Source: Rhodoplanes sp046000175
GTDB taxonomy: Bacteria > Pseudomonadota > Alphaproteobacteria > Rhizobiales > Xanthobacteraceae
Direction: 5' to 3'
Assembly (NCBI RefSeq): GCF_046000175.1
Contig: NZ_JBEOMB010000013.1
Coordinates: forward strand, 50,088-114,087
Length of the DNA: 64,000 bases
The translations under genes and the position numbers were made by a program. The notes under the pieces were generated by a model, which saw only the letters and a program-made list of their open reading frames with translations, was not told the origin of the DNA and ran no database searches. Of this stretch, positions 35,652-44,371 are shown piece by piece (position 1 is the stretch's first letter; each line of letters opens with the position of its first letter).

Positions 35652-38409
35652 TCACGGCCACAGGCGCCGTCGCACCAGCTTCTCGACCTCCAGCACCAGC
35701 AACAGGGCGACGCCGATCGCGACCACAGCGATGCCGTCCATCAGCGACACCGGGCGGGTCGCGAACATGGCCTGCATGAACGGCGCATAGGTGAACAGGA
35801 CCTGGGCGGCCGTGATCACGCCGACGCCGATCAGCACGGCGGGCGTGCCGACCACGCCGGTCCAGGACAGCGACGTCGTGTGGAGATAACGGATGCTGAA
35901 CAGATAGAAGATCTCCATCACGACGATCGTGTTGACGACGATGGTGCGGGCCTCCTCGATCGACAGGCCGCGGCTCTCGGCCCAGAAGAACATGCCGAAC
36001 GCGCCGGCGACGAACAGGAGCGACACCAGCACGACCCGCCAGACCAGCAGCCCGGACAGGATCGGTTCATCCGCGGCGCGCGGCGGCCGCCGCATGGCGT
36101 CGGGTTCGGTCGGCTCGAAGGCGAGCGTCAGGCCGAGCGCCACCGCCGTGACCATGTTGATCCACAGGATCTGCACCGGCGTGATCGGCAGCGCCAGCCC
36201 GAACAGGATGGCCGTGATGATCGCCATCGCCTCGCCGCCGTTGGTCGGCAGCGTCCAGCCGATCACCTTGCCGAGATTGTCGTAGACGGTTCGGCCCTCG
36301 CGCACCGCGGCGACGATCGAGGCGAAGTTGTCGTCGGCCAGCACCATCTCGGCCGCCTCCTTGGCGGCCTCGGTGCCTTTCTGGCCCATCGCGATGCCGA
36401 CATCGGCGCGCTTCAGCGCGGGGGCGTCGTTGACGCCGTCGCCCGTCATCGCGATCACGCCGCCGTCCGCCTGCAGAGCGGTGACGATGCGCAGCTTGTC
36501 CTCCGGGCTGGTGCGGGCGAACACCGTGGTGTCGCGCGCGGCCGCCGCGAAGGCGTCCTCGTCGAGGGCGGCGAGTCGGTCGCCGGTGATCACCGAGGCG
36601 GGCCGGGGCAGGCCGAGCCGGGCCGCGATGGCGCTCGCCGTCGCCGCATGGTCGCCGGTGATCATCTTGACGGCGATGCCGGCGCTGCGGCACTCGCCCA
36701 CCGCGGCGATCGCCTCCTCGCGCGGCGGATCGATCAGGCCGAGCAGGCCGAGCAGCACCAGGTCGCTCTCGACGTCGGCGACGTCGAGCGTGACGGCGCC
36801 GTGCGGCATGGTCCGGCGGGCGAGCGCCAGCACGCGCTGGCCCTGAACCGCCAACGCCTCGACCGCATGGGTCCACCGCGACGTGTCGAGCGGCTCCGGA
36901 CCGTCGGCACCGGCCTGCCGGGCGCACATGCGGATCACCACCTCGGGCGCGCCCTTGACATAGGCGACCGCCGCATCCTCGTGCGAGTGATGCAGCGTCG
37001 CCATGAAGCGATGGCGGCTGTCGAACGGGATCTCGTCGGTGCGCGGGATCTGCTTGCGCACGAGCGCGGCGTCGTGCCCGGCCTTCACGGCGAACGAGAC
37101 CAGCGCCCCCTCCATCGGATCGCCGTCGATGGTCCAGCCGGACTCGGCCTGGCGCAGGTCCGCGTCGTTGCACAGGAGCGCCGCGCGGGCGAGGTCGTCG
37201 AGGACCGGCAGGTCGGCCGGCACGATGTCGCGTCCGTCGTACCGGAACGCTCCGCGCGGCTCGTAGCCTTCGCCCGCCACCGCGATGGTGCCGATCGCCG
37301 TCACGGCGGTCTGCACCATCATCTCGTTGCGGGTCAGCGTGCCGGTCTTGTCGGAGCAGATCACCGACACCGAGCCCAGCGTCTCCACGGCGGGCAGGCG
37401 GCGCACGATGGCGTGGCGGGCCGCCATGCGCTGCACCCCGATGGCGAGCGTGATGGTCATCACGGCCGGCAGCCCCTCCGGGATGGCCGAGACCGCGAGC
37501 CCGACCATCGCCATGAAGGCCTCCGGCCAAGTGTAACCGCAGCAGCACGGCGATGCCGAAGACGACCACGCTGACGCCGAGGATCACCCCGGTGAGCTGG
37601 CGGGCGAACCGGTTCATCTGCCGCAGCAGCGGCGTCGTCAGCGTCTCGACGCTGCCGAGCAGCGCGCTGATCCGGCCCAGCTCGGTGGCGAGCGCGGTCG
37701 CCACCACGACGCCGCGGCCCTGGCCGGCCACGACGAGCGTCCCGGAGAACGCCATCGGGGCGCGGTCCCCGAGCGCGGCGTCGACCGCCACCGGCTGCAC
37801 GTCCTTGTCGACCGCCACCGACTCGCCGGTGAGGATCGCCTCCTCGATCTTCAGGTTGCGGACGCGGATCAGCCGCAGGTCGGCCGGCACCCGGTCGCCG
37901 GCCTCGATCAGCACGACGTCGCCGGGAACGATCTCCTCGGCGGCGAGCGTGACGCGGTGGCCGTCGCGCAGCACCGAAGCGTGCGGCGTGATCATGCCGC
38001 GAATGGCGTCGAGCGCCTTCTCGGCCTTGCCCTCCTGGACGAAGCCGATCGCCGCATTGGCGACGACGACCAGCAGGATGACGGCCGTATCGACCGGGTG
38101 ACCGAGCAGCGCCGTGACCACGGCCGCGGCGAGCAGCACGTAGATCAGCAGATTGTCGAACTGGGCGAGGAAGCGCAGCAGCGGGCTGCGCGGCGCGGCC
38201 GTCGGCAGGCGATTGAAGCCGTGGACCGCGCGCCGCGTCGCGGCCTCGGCTCCCGTCAATCCCTCCGCCGTGACCGCGAGGCGGTCCAGAACCTCGGCGG
38301 CCGGCGTGGCGTGCCAGGGGACGACACGGTCGGGATCCGCACCGAGCGCGCGGTGCTCGCGGGTGGCGGTGCCGGGATCGAGCGCGGCCTCGGTGGGATC
38401 GATGGTCAT
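35652..38409 (-). pseudogene. Cation-transporting P-type ATPase (CtpF-like), single-base frameshift
   Basis: The reading frame from ATG 38409 (after GGAGA) encodes the N-terminal cation-ATPase domain, helices 1-2 and the actuator with ILTGESVAVDKD. It then loses homology after LLRLHLA near residue 293. The next frame resumes immediately with PEAFMAMVGLAVSAIPEGLPAVM (helix 4), the phosphorylation site DKTGTLT (D near residue 353), TGDH, TGDGVNDAPALKRADVGIAMG and six C-terminal helices. Removing one base of the AA pair at 37529-37530 (TT in the gene sense) restores one frame of 918 residues, the normal length. IPEGLP and NMVTAVALGLTLAFEP fit the P2-type CtpF branch. It may be a true mutation, a sequencing error or recoding. 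Confidence 0.85.
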
Positions 38410-38940
38410 CGATGTCTCCGCGGGTCTGCCGAACGGTCCTCCTGATCATGGCGACGCGGGCATGCGTCGCAATTCCGGCGTCTTCCGGGTGGGGCGTGAT
38501 GACGCTGGGCGGGCGATGAAGCGGGACAGGCTCGGCCCACCCGAGACGACGTCCCGAGAGACGACGCCCCCGAGAGACGACGCCCCCGAGAGACGACGCC
38601 CCCGAGAGACGACCCGCGCCCGCCCGCCGACGAGGGCGACCTCGAGCGCTCCCTGATCGAGCGGCGCATGATCGTCGCGGCTGCCGCATCTGCACGCGAA
38701 CAGCGCGGGCGGCGATGTCCCGAGGTTCGAGAGCGGTCGCGAGTCCGCGGCCTCGTGGAAACAGGAGCAGCCGGACGAGTTCGCCGCCGACGTGAGCGGG
38801 AGGTCCGGGACGTGGTCGGAGCGTCCTGAAGCCAGGTCTTCCGAGGAGCGGTTCGAAGCCTCTCCACGCACGGTATCGGCTACCGGTTCGACGCCGGCGC
38901 CGCATCGGTTCGAATTTTCGAGGTAAGCGATTGATCTTCC
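38410..38940. other. Non-coding stretch between the P-type ATPase and tRNA-Glu
   Basis: About 530 bp with no recognisable protein. Open frames here are products of high GC content and of the tandem repeat at 38555-38615. The ATPase promoter should lie at the low end. Nothing else identifiable is seen. Confidence 0.5.
38542..38615. repeat. 16-bp tandem repeat array
   Basis: Three perfect copies of CGAGAGACGACGCCCC (38555-38570, 38571-38586, 38587-38602) are flanked by a degenerate copy before them and a 13-bp partial copy after. The period of 16 breaks reading frames, consistent with a non-coding position. Confidence 0.9.
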
Positions 38941-39016
38941 TGGCGCGCCCAAGGGGAATCGAACCCCTGTTTTCGCCGTGAAAGGGCGACGTCCTGGACC
39001 GCTAGACGATGGGCGC
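38941..39016 (-). tRNA. tRNA-Glu(UUC)
   Basis: The reverse strand reads a complete 76-nt cloverleaf: acceptor GCGCCCA pairing with TGGGCGC, D-arm with CTAGCGG, anticodon loop CTTTCAC (anticodon UUC), a T-arm GGGGTTCGATTCCCC, discriminator G and an encoded CCA. Eubacterial tRNA-Glu identity follows from the anticodon. Its promoter is visible upstream. Confidence 0.97.
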
Positions 39017-39048
39017 GGAGGCCGGCGCGCGGCGCCGACGCGGCGAGA

Positions 39049-39077
39049 CGTATAGTGGCGTTTGGGTCGGCCGGCAA
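39049..39077 (-). promoter_or_regulatory. Promoter of tRNA-Glu
   Basis: On the minus strand, TTGCCG (39077-39072) and TATACG (39054-39049) are separated by exactly 17 bp, placing the transcription start about 25 nt before the tRNA. The GC-rich segment just upstream of the mature tRNA fits a stable-RNA discriminator. Confidence 0.6.
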
Positions 39078-39439
39078 GCGGCCGGCCGACGGCCGAATGG
39101 CCCGGCCGGCCCATTCCGCCCGCGCCCGCGACGGCCGCCGGGCAGGGGGCGCATCGGCTCTGGGACGGCGTGGCGAAGGCGCACCCCACTGGCCGCCGGC
39201 AGCGCATCGGCCCGCCGGCAGGGCGCATCGGGCCCCCGTCCGCGTCGTGAGGCCCGCTCCGCGACGGCCGCCCGGCCGCCGAGCCCGCCCCGCCGCCGAG
39301 TCCGCCCCGCCGCCGGCGCCGTCGACACGCCGCCGCGGCCGTCGCGACGACGCCGGGGCCGTCGAGCGGTCCCGGAGCCATCGGGCGATGCCCTGGGCCG
39401 CGGTGCGACCTCGCCGGGGGCCTGCCGCCGCGGGGGCGG
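39078..39439. other. GC-rich low-complexity non-coding stretch
   Basis: About 360 bp dominated by GCCGGC/CCGCCG-type runs, with GCGCATCGG-like words recurring three times around 39148-39230. Long open frames exist in several frames at once, which is what such composition produces. No protein family is recognisable. Confidence 0.5.
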
Positions 39440-39898
39440 CTACCAGTGCCCGGTGTTGGGCATCGTGCTCCACGGCTCCTGAGGCGGCTTGGCGGCGCCC
39501 TTCTGCAGGAGCTCGACCGACTGGCGGTCGGGCGAGCGGACGAACGCCATCTGGCCGTCGCGCGGCGGCCGCAGGATGGTGACGCCGGCCGCCTGCAGGC
39601 GTGCGCAGGTGTCGTAGATGTCGTCCACCTCGAAGGCGAGGTGACCGAAATAACGCGCCTCCGCGTAGTCCTCGTCGCCGTCCCAGTTGTAGGTCAGCTC
39701 GAGCAGCGGCGCCGGGCGGCCCTTGGCGCGGCTCGCCTCGACGTCGCCCTCGTCCTCGGGGGCCGCCAGGAACACCAGCGTGTAGCGGCCCTTCTCGCTC
39801 TCGGTCCGGTGCGTCTCGACGAGCCCGAGCTTGTCGCGCCAGAAGTCGAGCGCGGCGTCGAGGTTGCGGACGCGGAGCATCGTGTGCAGATATCGCAT
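39440..39898 (-). CDS. gloA: Lactoylglutathione lyase (glyoxalase I)
   Basis: A 152-residue VOC-fold metalloenzyme that isomerises the methylglyoxal-glutathione hemithioacetal to lactoylglutathione. All four metal ligands of the E. coli-type enzyme are recognisable: His in YLHTMLRV, Glu in LLELTYNW, His in FGHLAFEV and Glu in QSVELLQ. The LxLTYNWD motif marks true GloA rather than a generic VOC protein. ATG 39898 follows GAGGAC; an upstream in-frame start at 39955 would add 19 residues and lacks a ribosome-binding site. It has a short C-terminal tail (PPQEPWSTMPNTGHW). It is divergent from the sirtuin gene with 59 bp between starts. Confidence 0.93.
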   Translation of the reverse strand: MRYLHTMLRVRNLDAALDFWRDKLGLVETHRTESEKGRYTLVFLAAPEDEGDVEASRAKGRPAPLLELTYNWDGDEDYAEARYFGHLAFEVDDIYDTCARLQAAGVTILRPPRDGQMAFVRSPDRQSVELLQKGAAKPPQEPWSTMPNTGHW

Positions 39899-39957
39899 GA
39901 AGTCCTCTTCGACAGATGGCGGCCGCGCACGAAGGCCGGCCACCCGAGATTGCATAT

Positions 39958-40716
39958 ATGATCACGACGGACGTCGAGACAGGTCGCCGCAGGCTTCTCG
40001 CCCTGATCGAGGACTCTGATGTGGTGCTGCCCTTCACGGGCGCCGGCATCTCCACCGAATGCGGGATCCCGGACTTCCGCTCGCCCGGCGGGGTATGGAC
40101 CAAGAACGCGCCGATCGACTTTCGCGATTTCGTCGCCCGCCGCGAGATGCGCGACGAGGCCTGGCGGCGCCGCTTCGTGCTGGAGGAGCAGTTCGGCGCC
40201 GCACGGCCGGGCCGCGGCCACCATGCCCTCGCCGGCCTGTGGCGCGCCGGCAAGGCGCCCGCCGTCGTCACCCAGAACATCGACAATCTGCACCAGGCGT
40301 CCGGCGTCGCCGCGCAGGACGTCGTCGAGTTGCATGGCAACACCACTTACGCGCTCTGCCTGTCCTGCGCCGCCCGCTACGAGATCGCCTGGGTGAAGGA
40401 GCGGTTCGATGCGACCGGCCACGCGCCGGACTGCGCCTGCGGCGGTCACATCAAGACAGCGACCGTGTCGTTCGGCCAGGCGATGCCGGAGGCGGAGATG
40501 CGGCGCGCCGAGGAGCTGACGCTCCGCTGCGATCTCTTCATCGCCATCGGCTCTTCGCTGGTGGTGTGGCCGGCGGCCGGATTCCCGCTGCTCGCCAAGC
40601 GCAACGGCGCACGCTTGGTGATCCTGAACCGCGAGTCGACCGAGTTCGACGAGATCGCCGACCTCGTCGTGCATGCCGATATAGGAAACGTGCTAGCCCC
40701 GCTCGTTTCACATTGA
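39958..40716 (+). CDS. NAD-dependent protein deacylase, SIR2 family
   Basis: A 252-residue sirtuin: NAD-binding FTGAGISTECGIPDFRSPGGVW, VTQNIDNLHQASG, catalytic histidine in VELHGNT, a zinc ribbon with CLSC and CAC cysteines, VSFGQAMP and the IGSSLVVWPAA cosubstrate motif. It removes acyl groups from lysines with NAD, so it could control acyl-CoA synthetases such as the one encoded at 42-44 kb, though that link is speculative. ATG 39958 is the start nearest the family norm; an in-frame start at 39916 is possible and neither has a strong ribosome-binding site. Confidence 0.92.
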   Translation: MITTDVETGRRRLLALIEDSDVVLPFTGAGISTECGIPDFRSPGGVWTKNAPIDFRDFVARREMRDEAWRRRFVLEEQFGAARPGRGHHALAGLWRAGKAPAVVTQNIDNLHQASGVAAQDVVELHGNTTYALCLSCAARYEIAWVKERFDATGHAPDCACGGHIKTATVSFGQAMPEAEMRRAEELTLRCDLFIAIGSSLVVWPAAGFPLLAKRNGARLVILNRESTEFDEIADLVVHADIGNVLAPLVSH

Positions 40717-40885
40717 TTTGACTCGGCTTCCGTGCACGGTTGCCACGGTCGTGCACAGATTTAGCGCACAGATTGCGGCAAACTCATTTTCCTGTTTCCC
40801 ATCCGGGGCGGCCTGGATATCTTTTGTTGAAGAGATTCGTTGAAGCGCTCCAGAAGAGGCGCCAAAAGCGGCGGCGTACGTCCTC

Positions 40886-41491
40886 ATGGCCACGGACGAA
40901 TTCGGTGCGAAGGGGCCTAGCGCGAGCTACGGCGTGAGCGAGGCGATCGGCGACTTCGTCGACGACGCGACGGCTGCGGTCGTCGAGATCAGCGGCGTCA
41001 TCAAGTGGTTCGACGTCGCCAAGGGATACGGCTTCATCGTTCCGGACAACGGCATGCCGGATGTCCTCCTGCACGTCACCTGCCTGCGGCGCGACGGCTT
41101 CCAGACCGCTTACGAAGGCGCCCGGGTGGTGTGCGAGGCGCTGGCCCGTCCGAAGGGCTTTCAGGCGTTCCGCATCGTCTCGATGGACGAATCCACGGCC
41201 GTGCATCCGGCCCAGATGCCGCCGCCCCGCACCCACGTCACGGTGACGCCGACCAGCGGGCTCGAGCGCGCCGTGGTGAAGTGGTTCAATCGGCTACGCG
41301 GCTTCGGCTTCCTGACGCGCGGCGAGGGCACGCCCGACATCTTCGTCCACATGGAGACGCTGCGGCGGTATGGTCTCACCGAGCTGCGGCCCGGACAGAC
41401 CGTGCTGGTCCGTTTCGGCCCCGGCCCGAAGGGCCTGATGGCCGCCGAGGTGCGGCCGGACGGCGGCACCCACGCGCTCGCCTCGCACTGA
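40886..41491 (+). CDS. Cold-shock protein with two CSD domains
   Basis: A 201-residue protein with two cold-shock OB-fold domains. Domain 1 (about 33-100) has IKWFDVAKGYGFIVPDNG with RNP1-like KGYGFI and VLLHVTCL. Domain 2 (about 128-195) has VVKWFNRLRGFGFLTRGEG with RGFGFL and IFVHMETL. Single-stranded nucleic acid binding and RNA chaperoning are expected. It is preceded by an approximately 170-nt, relatively AT-rich region containing the palindrome CCGTGCACGG (40730-40739) and a second GTGCAC (40751-40756), plausibly a long regulatory 5' leader. A DUF192 gene follows, an arrangement often seen in alphaproteobacteria. Confidence 0.92.
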   Translation: MATDEFGAKGPSASYGVSEAIGDFVDDATAAVVEISGVIKWFDVAKGYGFIVPDNGMPDVLLHVTCLRRDGFQTAYEGARVVCEALARPKGFQAFRIVSMDESTAVHPAQMPPPRTHVTVTPTSGLERAVVKWFNRLRGFGFLTRGEGTPDIFVHMETLRRYGLTELRPGQTVLVRFGPGPKGLMAAEVRPDGGTHALASH

Positions 41492-41785
41492 TCCGATCGC
41501 CGACACCGCGTTCGCGCCGACGTCCGTGTGGCTTCACCACCGACGTGGATTTCGGATTGCGCGCATTGATGCCATCCGCACGATGACACTGGCCCATCGT
41601 GGTCGTCGTACGTCGAGTCCCCGGGCCTCTCGCGGGATCGGCCCTTCAAATCCACGCACGATGGGGTAGGGTGACGCGCCGCCGGGCTGGCATGCGCATC
41701 GCGCCCGCACGGCGAAGCTCGCCCGCCGGCACCCCGTGCCCGCGGGGTGTCCGCACCAGCATGGCACATGGCCGCAAGGTTCCGC

Positions 41786-42268
41786 ATGACCCGACGTACC
41801 GTTCTGTCCGCCGCGCTTCGGCTCGTCGTCGCCGCGGTCGTGGTGTTTGTTCTCGACGCGCCGCTCGGCCTCGGCGCCGCCGCCTTCGAGCGCCAGACGC
41901 TCGAGATCGCCACCAAGACCGGCGTGCACGTCTTCTCGGTCGAGGTCGCCACCACGGACGCCGAGCGGGCGCAGGGCCTGATGCACCGCAAGGAGCTGCC
42001 CGAAGGCACCGGCATGCTGTTCGACTTCAAGCGCGACGAGCCGGTCGCGATGTGGATGAAGAACACCTATGTGCCGCTCGACATGATCTTCATCACGGCG
42101 GACGGACGCATCCACCGCATCGCCGAGAACACGACGCCGATGTCGGAGCGCATCATCCCGTCGGGCGGCCCGGTGCGCGGCGTGCTCGAGGTGGTCGCCG
42201 GCACCGCGAAGAAGCTCGGCATCGCGCCGGGCGACCGCATCGGGCATCCGATGTTCTCGGGCCGCTGA
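41786..42268 (+). CDS. DUF192 exported protein
   Basis: A 160-residue protein with an N-terminal signal (MTRRTVLSAALRLVVAAVVVFVLDAPLG) and a DUF192 domain: FSVEVATTDAERAQGLMHRKELPEGTGMLFDF, the characteristic WMKNTYVPLDMIFI, and GVLEVVAGTAKKLGIAPGDRI at the end. The function of the family is not established; members are small periplasmic or extracytoplasmic beta proteins. ATG 41786 follows AAGG at 41775-41778; ATGs at 41747 and 41768 are in frame. The 294 bp before it, after the cold-shock gene, show no other gene. Confidence 0.88.
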   Translation: MTRRTVLSAALRLVVAAVVVFVLDAPLGLGAAAFERQTLEIATKTGVHVFSVEVATTDAERAQGLMHRKELPEGTGMLFDFKRDEPVAMWMKNTYVPLDMIFITADGRIHRIAENTTPMSERIIPSGGPVRGVLEVVAGTAKKLGIAPGDRIGHPMFSGR

Positions 42269-42286
42269 CGACCTGAACCGGACGGG

Positions 42287-44371
42287 CTACGGTGCGAGCA
42301 CCACGAGGCCGTCGGCGGCGGCGACGCCTTTTCCGGCGGGGCGGACGAACAGCGGGTTGATCTCGGCCTCCTGCAGCCGGTCGCCGAGGCGCGTCACCAT
42401 CCTGGCGAACGCCTCGATCGCGCCGACGAGCGCCACCACGTCGGCCGGCGGTCGGCCGCGATACCCCTTCAGCAGTGGTGACAGCATCAGCTCGCCGATC
42501 ATCGCTTCGGCGTCGCCGGGCGCGAGCGGCAGCGGCCGCAGCGTCGTGTCCTTCAGGAGCTCGGCCGTGACCCCGCCGAAGCCGAGCAGCACGGCCGGGC
42601 CGAGCTGCGGATCGCGCGACAGGCCGAGAATCATCTCGACGCCGTCGGCGACCTGCTCCTGCACCAGAAAGCCGTCGAGCGCGTCCGCCGCGCATTCCGA
42701 AACGCGCACCGCCATGGCGCGGCAACAGTCGGCGACCGCCTCGGGTGCGACGCCGACCGCGACGCCGCCGACCTCGCTCTTGTGCAGGATGGCGCGCGAC
42801 AAGACCTTCACCACCACGGGCGCGCCGCCGAGCCGTTGCGCCGCCGCCGCGGCGTCATCCGGGGTCGCGGCGACGATCTCGGCGACGGCCGGAATGCCGA
42901 AGCGCGCGAACAGCGCCTTGCTGTCGGCCTCGTTCAGGGCGCCGCTACCCGAGGGCGCGGCCGGCTCTGCGTCCGGCGATGCAGCCGCGGTCGTGGTTTC
43001 CATACAAGGCCCGGGCGGCACGACCCGCAGGGCGGCGAGCGCCGCGACGCAGCCCTCGGGGCTCGCGAAGGCCGGAACGCCGGCGCGGTTGAGCGCCGCG
43101 ACAATGTGGGGCGCCTCCGGGCTCACATAGGCGAGGATCGGCTTTTCGGTGTTCTCGAGCGCCGCGATCAGCGGCTTGGCGACGAGATCGGGCTGGCCGA
43201 GCGCCGACGATCCGACGATCGTCACGATCGCGTCGTAGCGGGGGCTCTCGGAAAGCAGCGCCAGCACGCGGCGGAACAGCTCCGGCCGCAGCCCGGCCAG
43301 CGTCACGTCCACGGGGTTGCGGTCGAGCGTCGCGTCGGGAATGGCGAGCGCCGTCAGCCCTTCGGAAGTCGGCGGATCGGGGTCGGGCAGCGCAAATCCG
43401 GCGAGCCCGGCATTGTCGGCGATCAGGGTCGCGGCACCCCCCGTGGTGGTGACGACGGCGAGTCGCGCGCCGGCGAGCCGGCGGCCGGTGGCGAGCGCGG
43501 CCGGGATGTCGAGCAGATCCGAGAAGGCGTTCACCCGGACGATGCCGAGCTGGCGGAACAGCGCGTCGTACATCCGGTCGGAGCCGGCGAGCGCACCGGT
43601 GTGCGACACGGCCGAGCGGGCCCCGGTCTCCGAGCGGCCCACTTTATATACGACGAGCCGCTTGCCTCGCGCGGCAGCCGTCGTGGCGGCGGCGCGGAAC
43701 CGGTCGGGATGGCGCAGGCCCTCGATGTAGAGCGCGATCACGGCGGTCGCGTCGTCGTCGGCCAGATGCGCGATCATGTCGGCGATGTCGAGATCGGCTT
43801 CGTTGCCGGTCGCGACCAGCTTCGAGAACCCGATCCCGCGTGCCGCGCCGCGCGACAGGAGCGCGCCGAGGATGCCGCCGCTCTGCGATACGAGGGCGAC
43901 CCGTCCGGGCACGAAGCCGTCGAGCTCCATGGCGCCGCTCGCCGACAGCATGATGCGCTCGCCGACATTGACGAGCCCGATCGTGTTCGGCCCGAGGAGC
44001 CGCATGCTCCCGGCCGCCTCGCGAAGGGCCTGCTGGCGTCGCCGGCCGTCCTCGCCGGCCTCGCCGAAGCCGCTCGCCAGCACCACGGCGGCGGCCGCCC
44101 CGGCGCGCGCGAGCTGATCGACCGCGGCGACGGCGCGCTCGGCGCCGAGCAGCACGAGGCCGACATCGGGCACCTCCGGCAGCGACGCGACATCGGGATA
44201 ACAGCGGCGGCTGCCGATCGTCTCGGCCCGCGGGTTCACCGGATAGATCGCACCGGCGAAGCCGTGCTTCTCCAGATAGGCGATCGGGCGGCCGGTGAGC
44301 TTGGTCGCGTCCGCGGAGGCGCCGATCACGGCGATGCTGCGCGGGCTGAACAGACGAGCGATGGCGCTCAC
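42287..44371 (-). CDS. Acyl-CoA synthetase, NDP-forming (acetate-CoA ligase family)
   Basis: A 694-residue enzyme combining a CoA-binding Rossmann domain (LFSPRSIAVIGASADATKLTGRPIAYL), succinyl-CoA-ligase-like domains (LLGPNTIGLVNVG, VALVSQSGGILGALL, with the phosphohistidine loop SHTGALAGSD) and a C-terminal ATP-grasp domain from about residue 470 (ALFARFGIPAVAE, VLHKSEVGGV variant VVKVLSRAILHKSEVGGVAV, AEINPLFVRP). It makes acyl-CoA from an acid with ATP to ADP. GTG 44371 overlaps the hydratase stop (GTGA), so the pair is coupled. Members of this family activate acetate, aryl or hydroxycinnamic acids. The gene ends 18 bp from the convergent DUF192 gene. Confidence 0.92.
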   Translation of the reverse strand: MSAIARLFSPRSIAVIGASADATKLTGRPIAYLEKHGFAGAIYPVNPRAETIGSRRCYPDVASLPEVPDVGLVLLGAERAVAAVDQLARAGAAAAVVLASGFGEAGEDGRRRQQALREAAGSMRLLGPNTIGLVNVGERIMLSASGAMELDGFVPGRVALVSQSGGILGALLSRGAARGIGFSKLVATGNEADLDIADMIAHLADDDATAVIALYIEGLRHPDRFRAAATTAAARGKRLVVYKVGRSETGARSAVSHTGALAGSDRMYDALFRQLGIVRVNAFSDLLDIPAALATGRRLAGARLAVVTTTGGAATLIADNAGLAGFALPDPDPPTSEGLTALAIPDATLDRNPVDVTLAGLRPELFRRVLALLSESPRYDAIVTIVGSSALGQPDLVAKPLIAALENTEKPILAYVSPEAPHIVAALNRAGVPAFASPEGCVAALAALRVVPPGPCMETTTAAASPDAEPAAPSGSGALNEADSKALFARFGIPAVAEIVAATPDDAAAAAQRLGGAPVVVKVLSRAILHKSEVGGVAVGVAPEAVADCCRAMAVRVSECAADALDGFLVQEQVADGVEMILGLSRDPQLGPAVLLGFGGVTAELLKDTTLRPLPLAPGDAEAMIGELMLSPLLKGYRGRPPADVVALVGAIEAFARMVTRLGDRLQEAEINPLFVRPAGKGVAAADGLVVLAP

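Noticed and set aside
36067..37514. C-terminal continuation of the N-terminal ATPase frame past the frameshift
   Set aside because: After about residue 293 it becomes Arg/Gly-rich nonsense, while the true helices and motifs appear in the adjacent frame.
38555..38615. Possible CRISPR array
   Set aside because: The repeats are directly adjacent with no spacers and a 16-bp unit, so this is a simple tandem repeat.
38941..39016. tRNA-Glu as an integration (att) site of a genomic island
   Set aside because: No integrase, no duplicated tRNA 3' end and no change of composition on either side.
38880..40346. Long frames crossing tRNA-Glu and the GC-rich gap
   Set aside because: They run through the tRNA and through glyoxalase in the wrong frame, and composition alone explains them.
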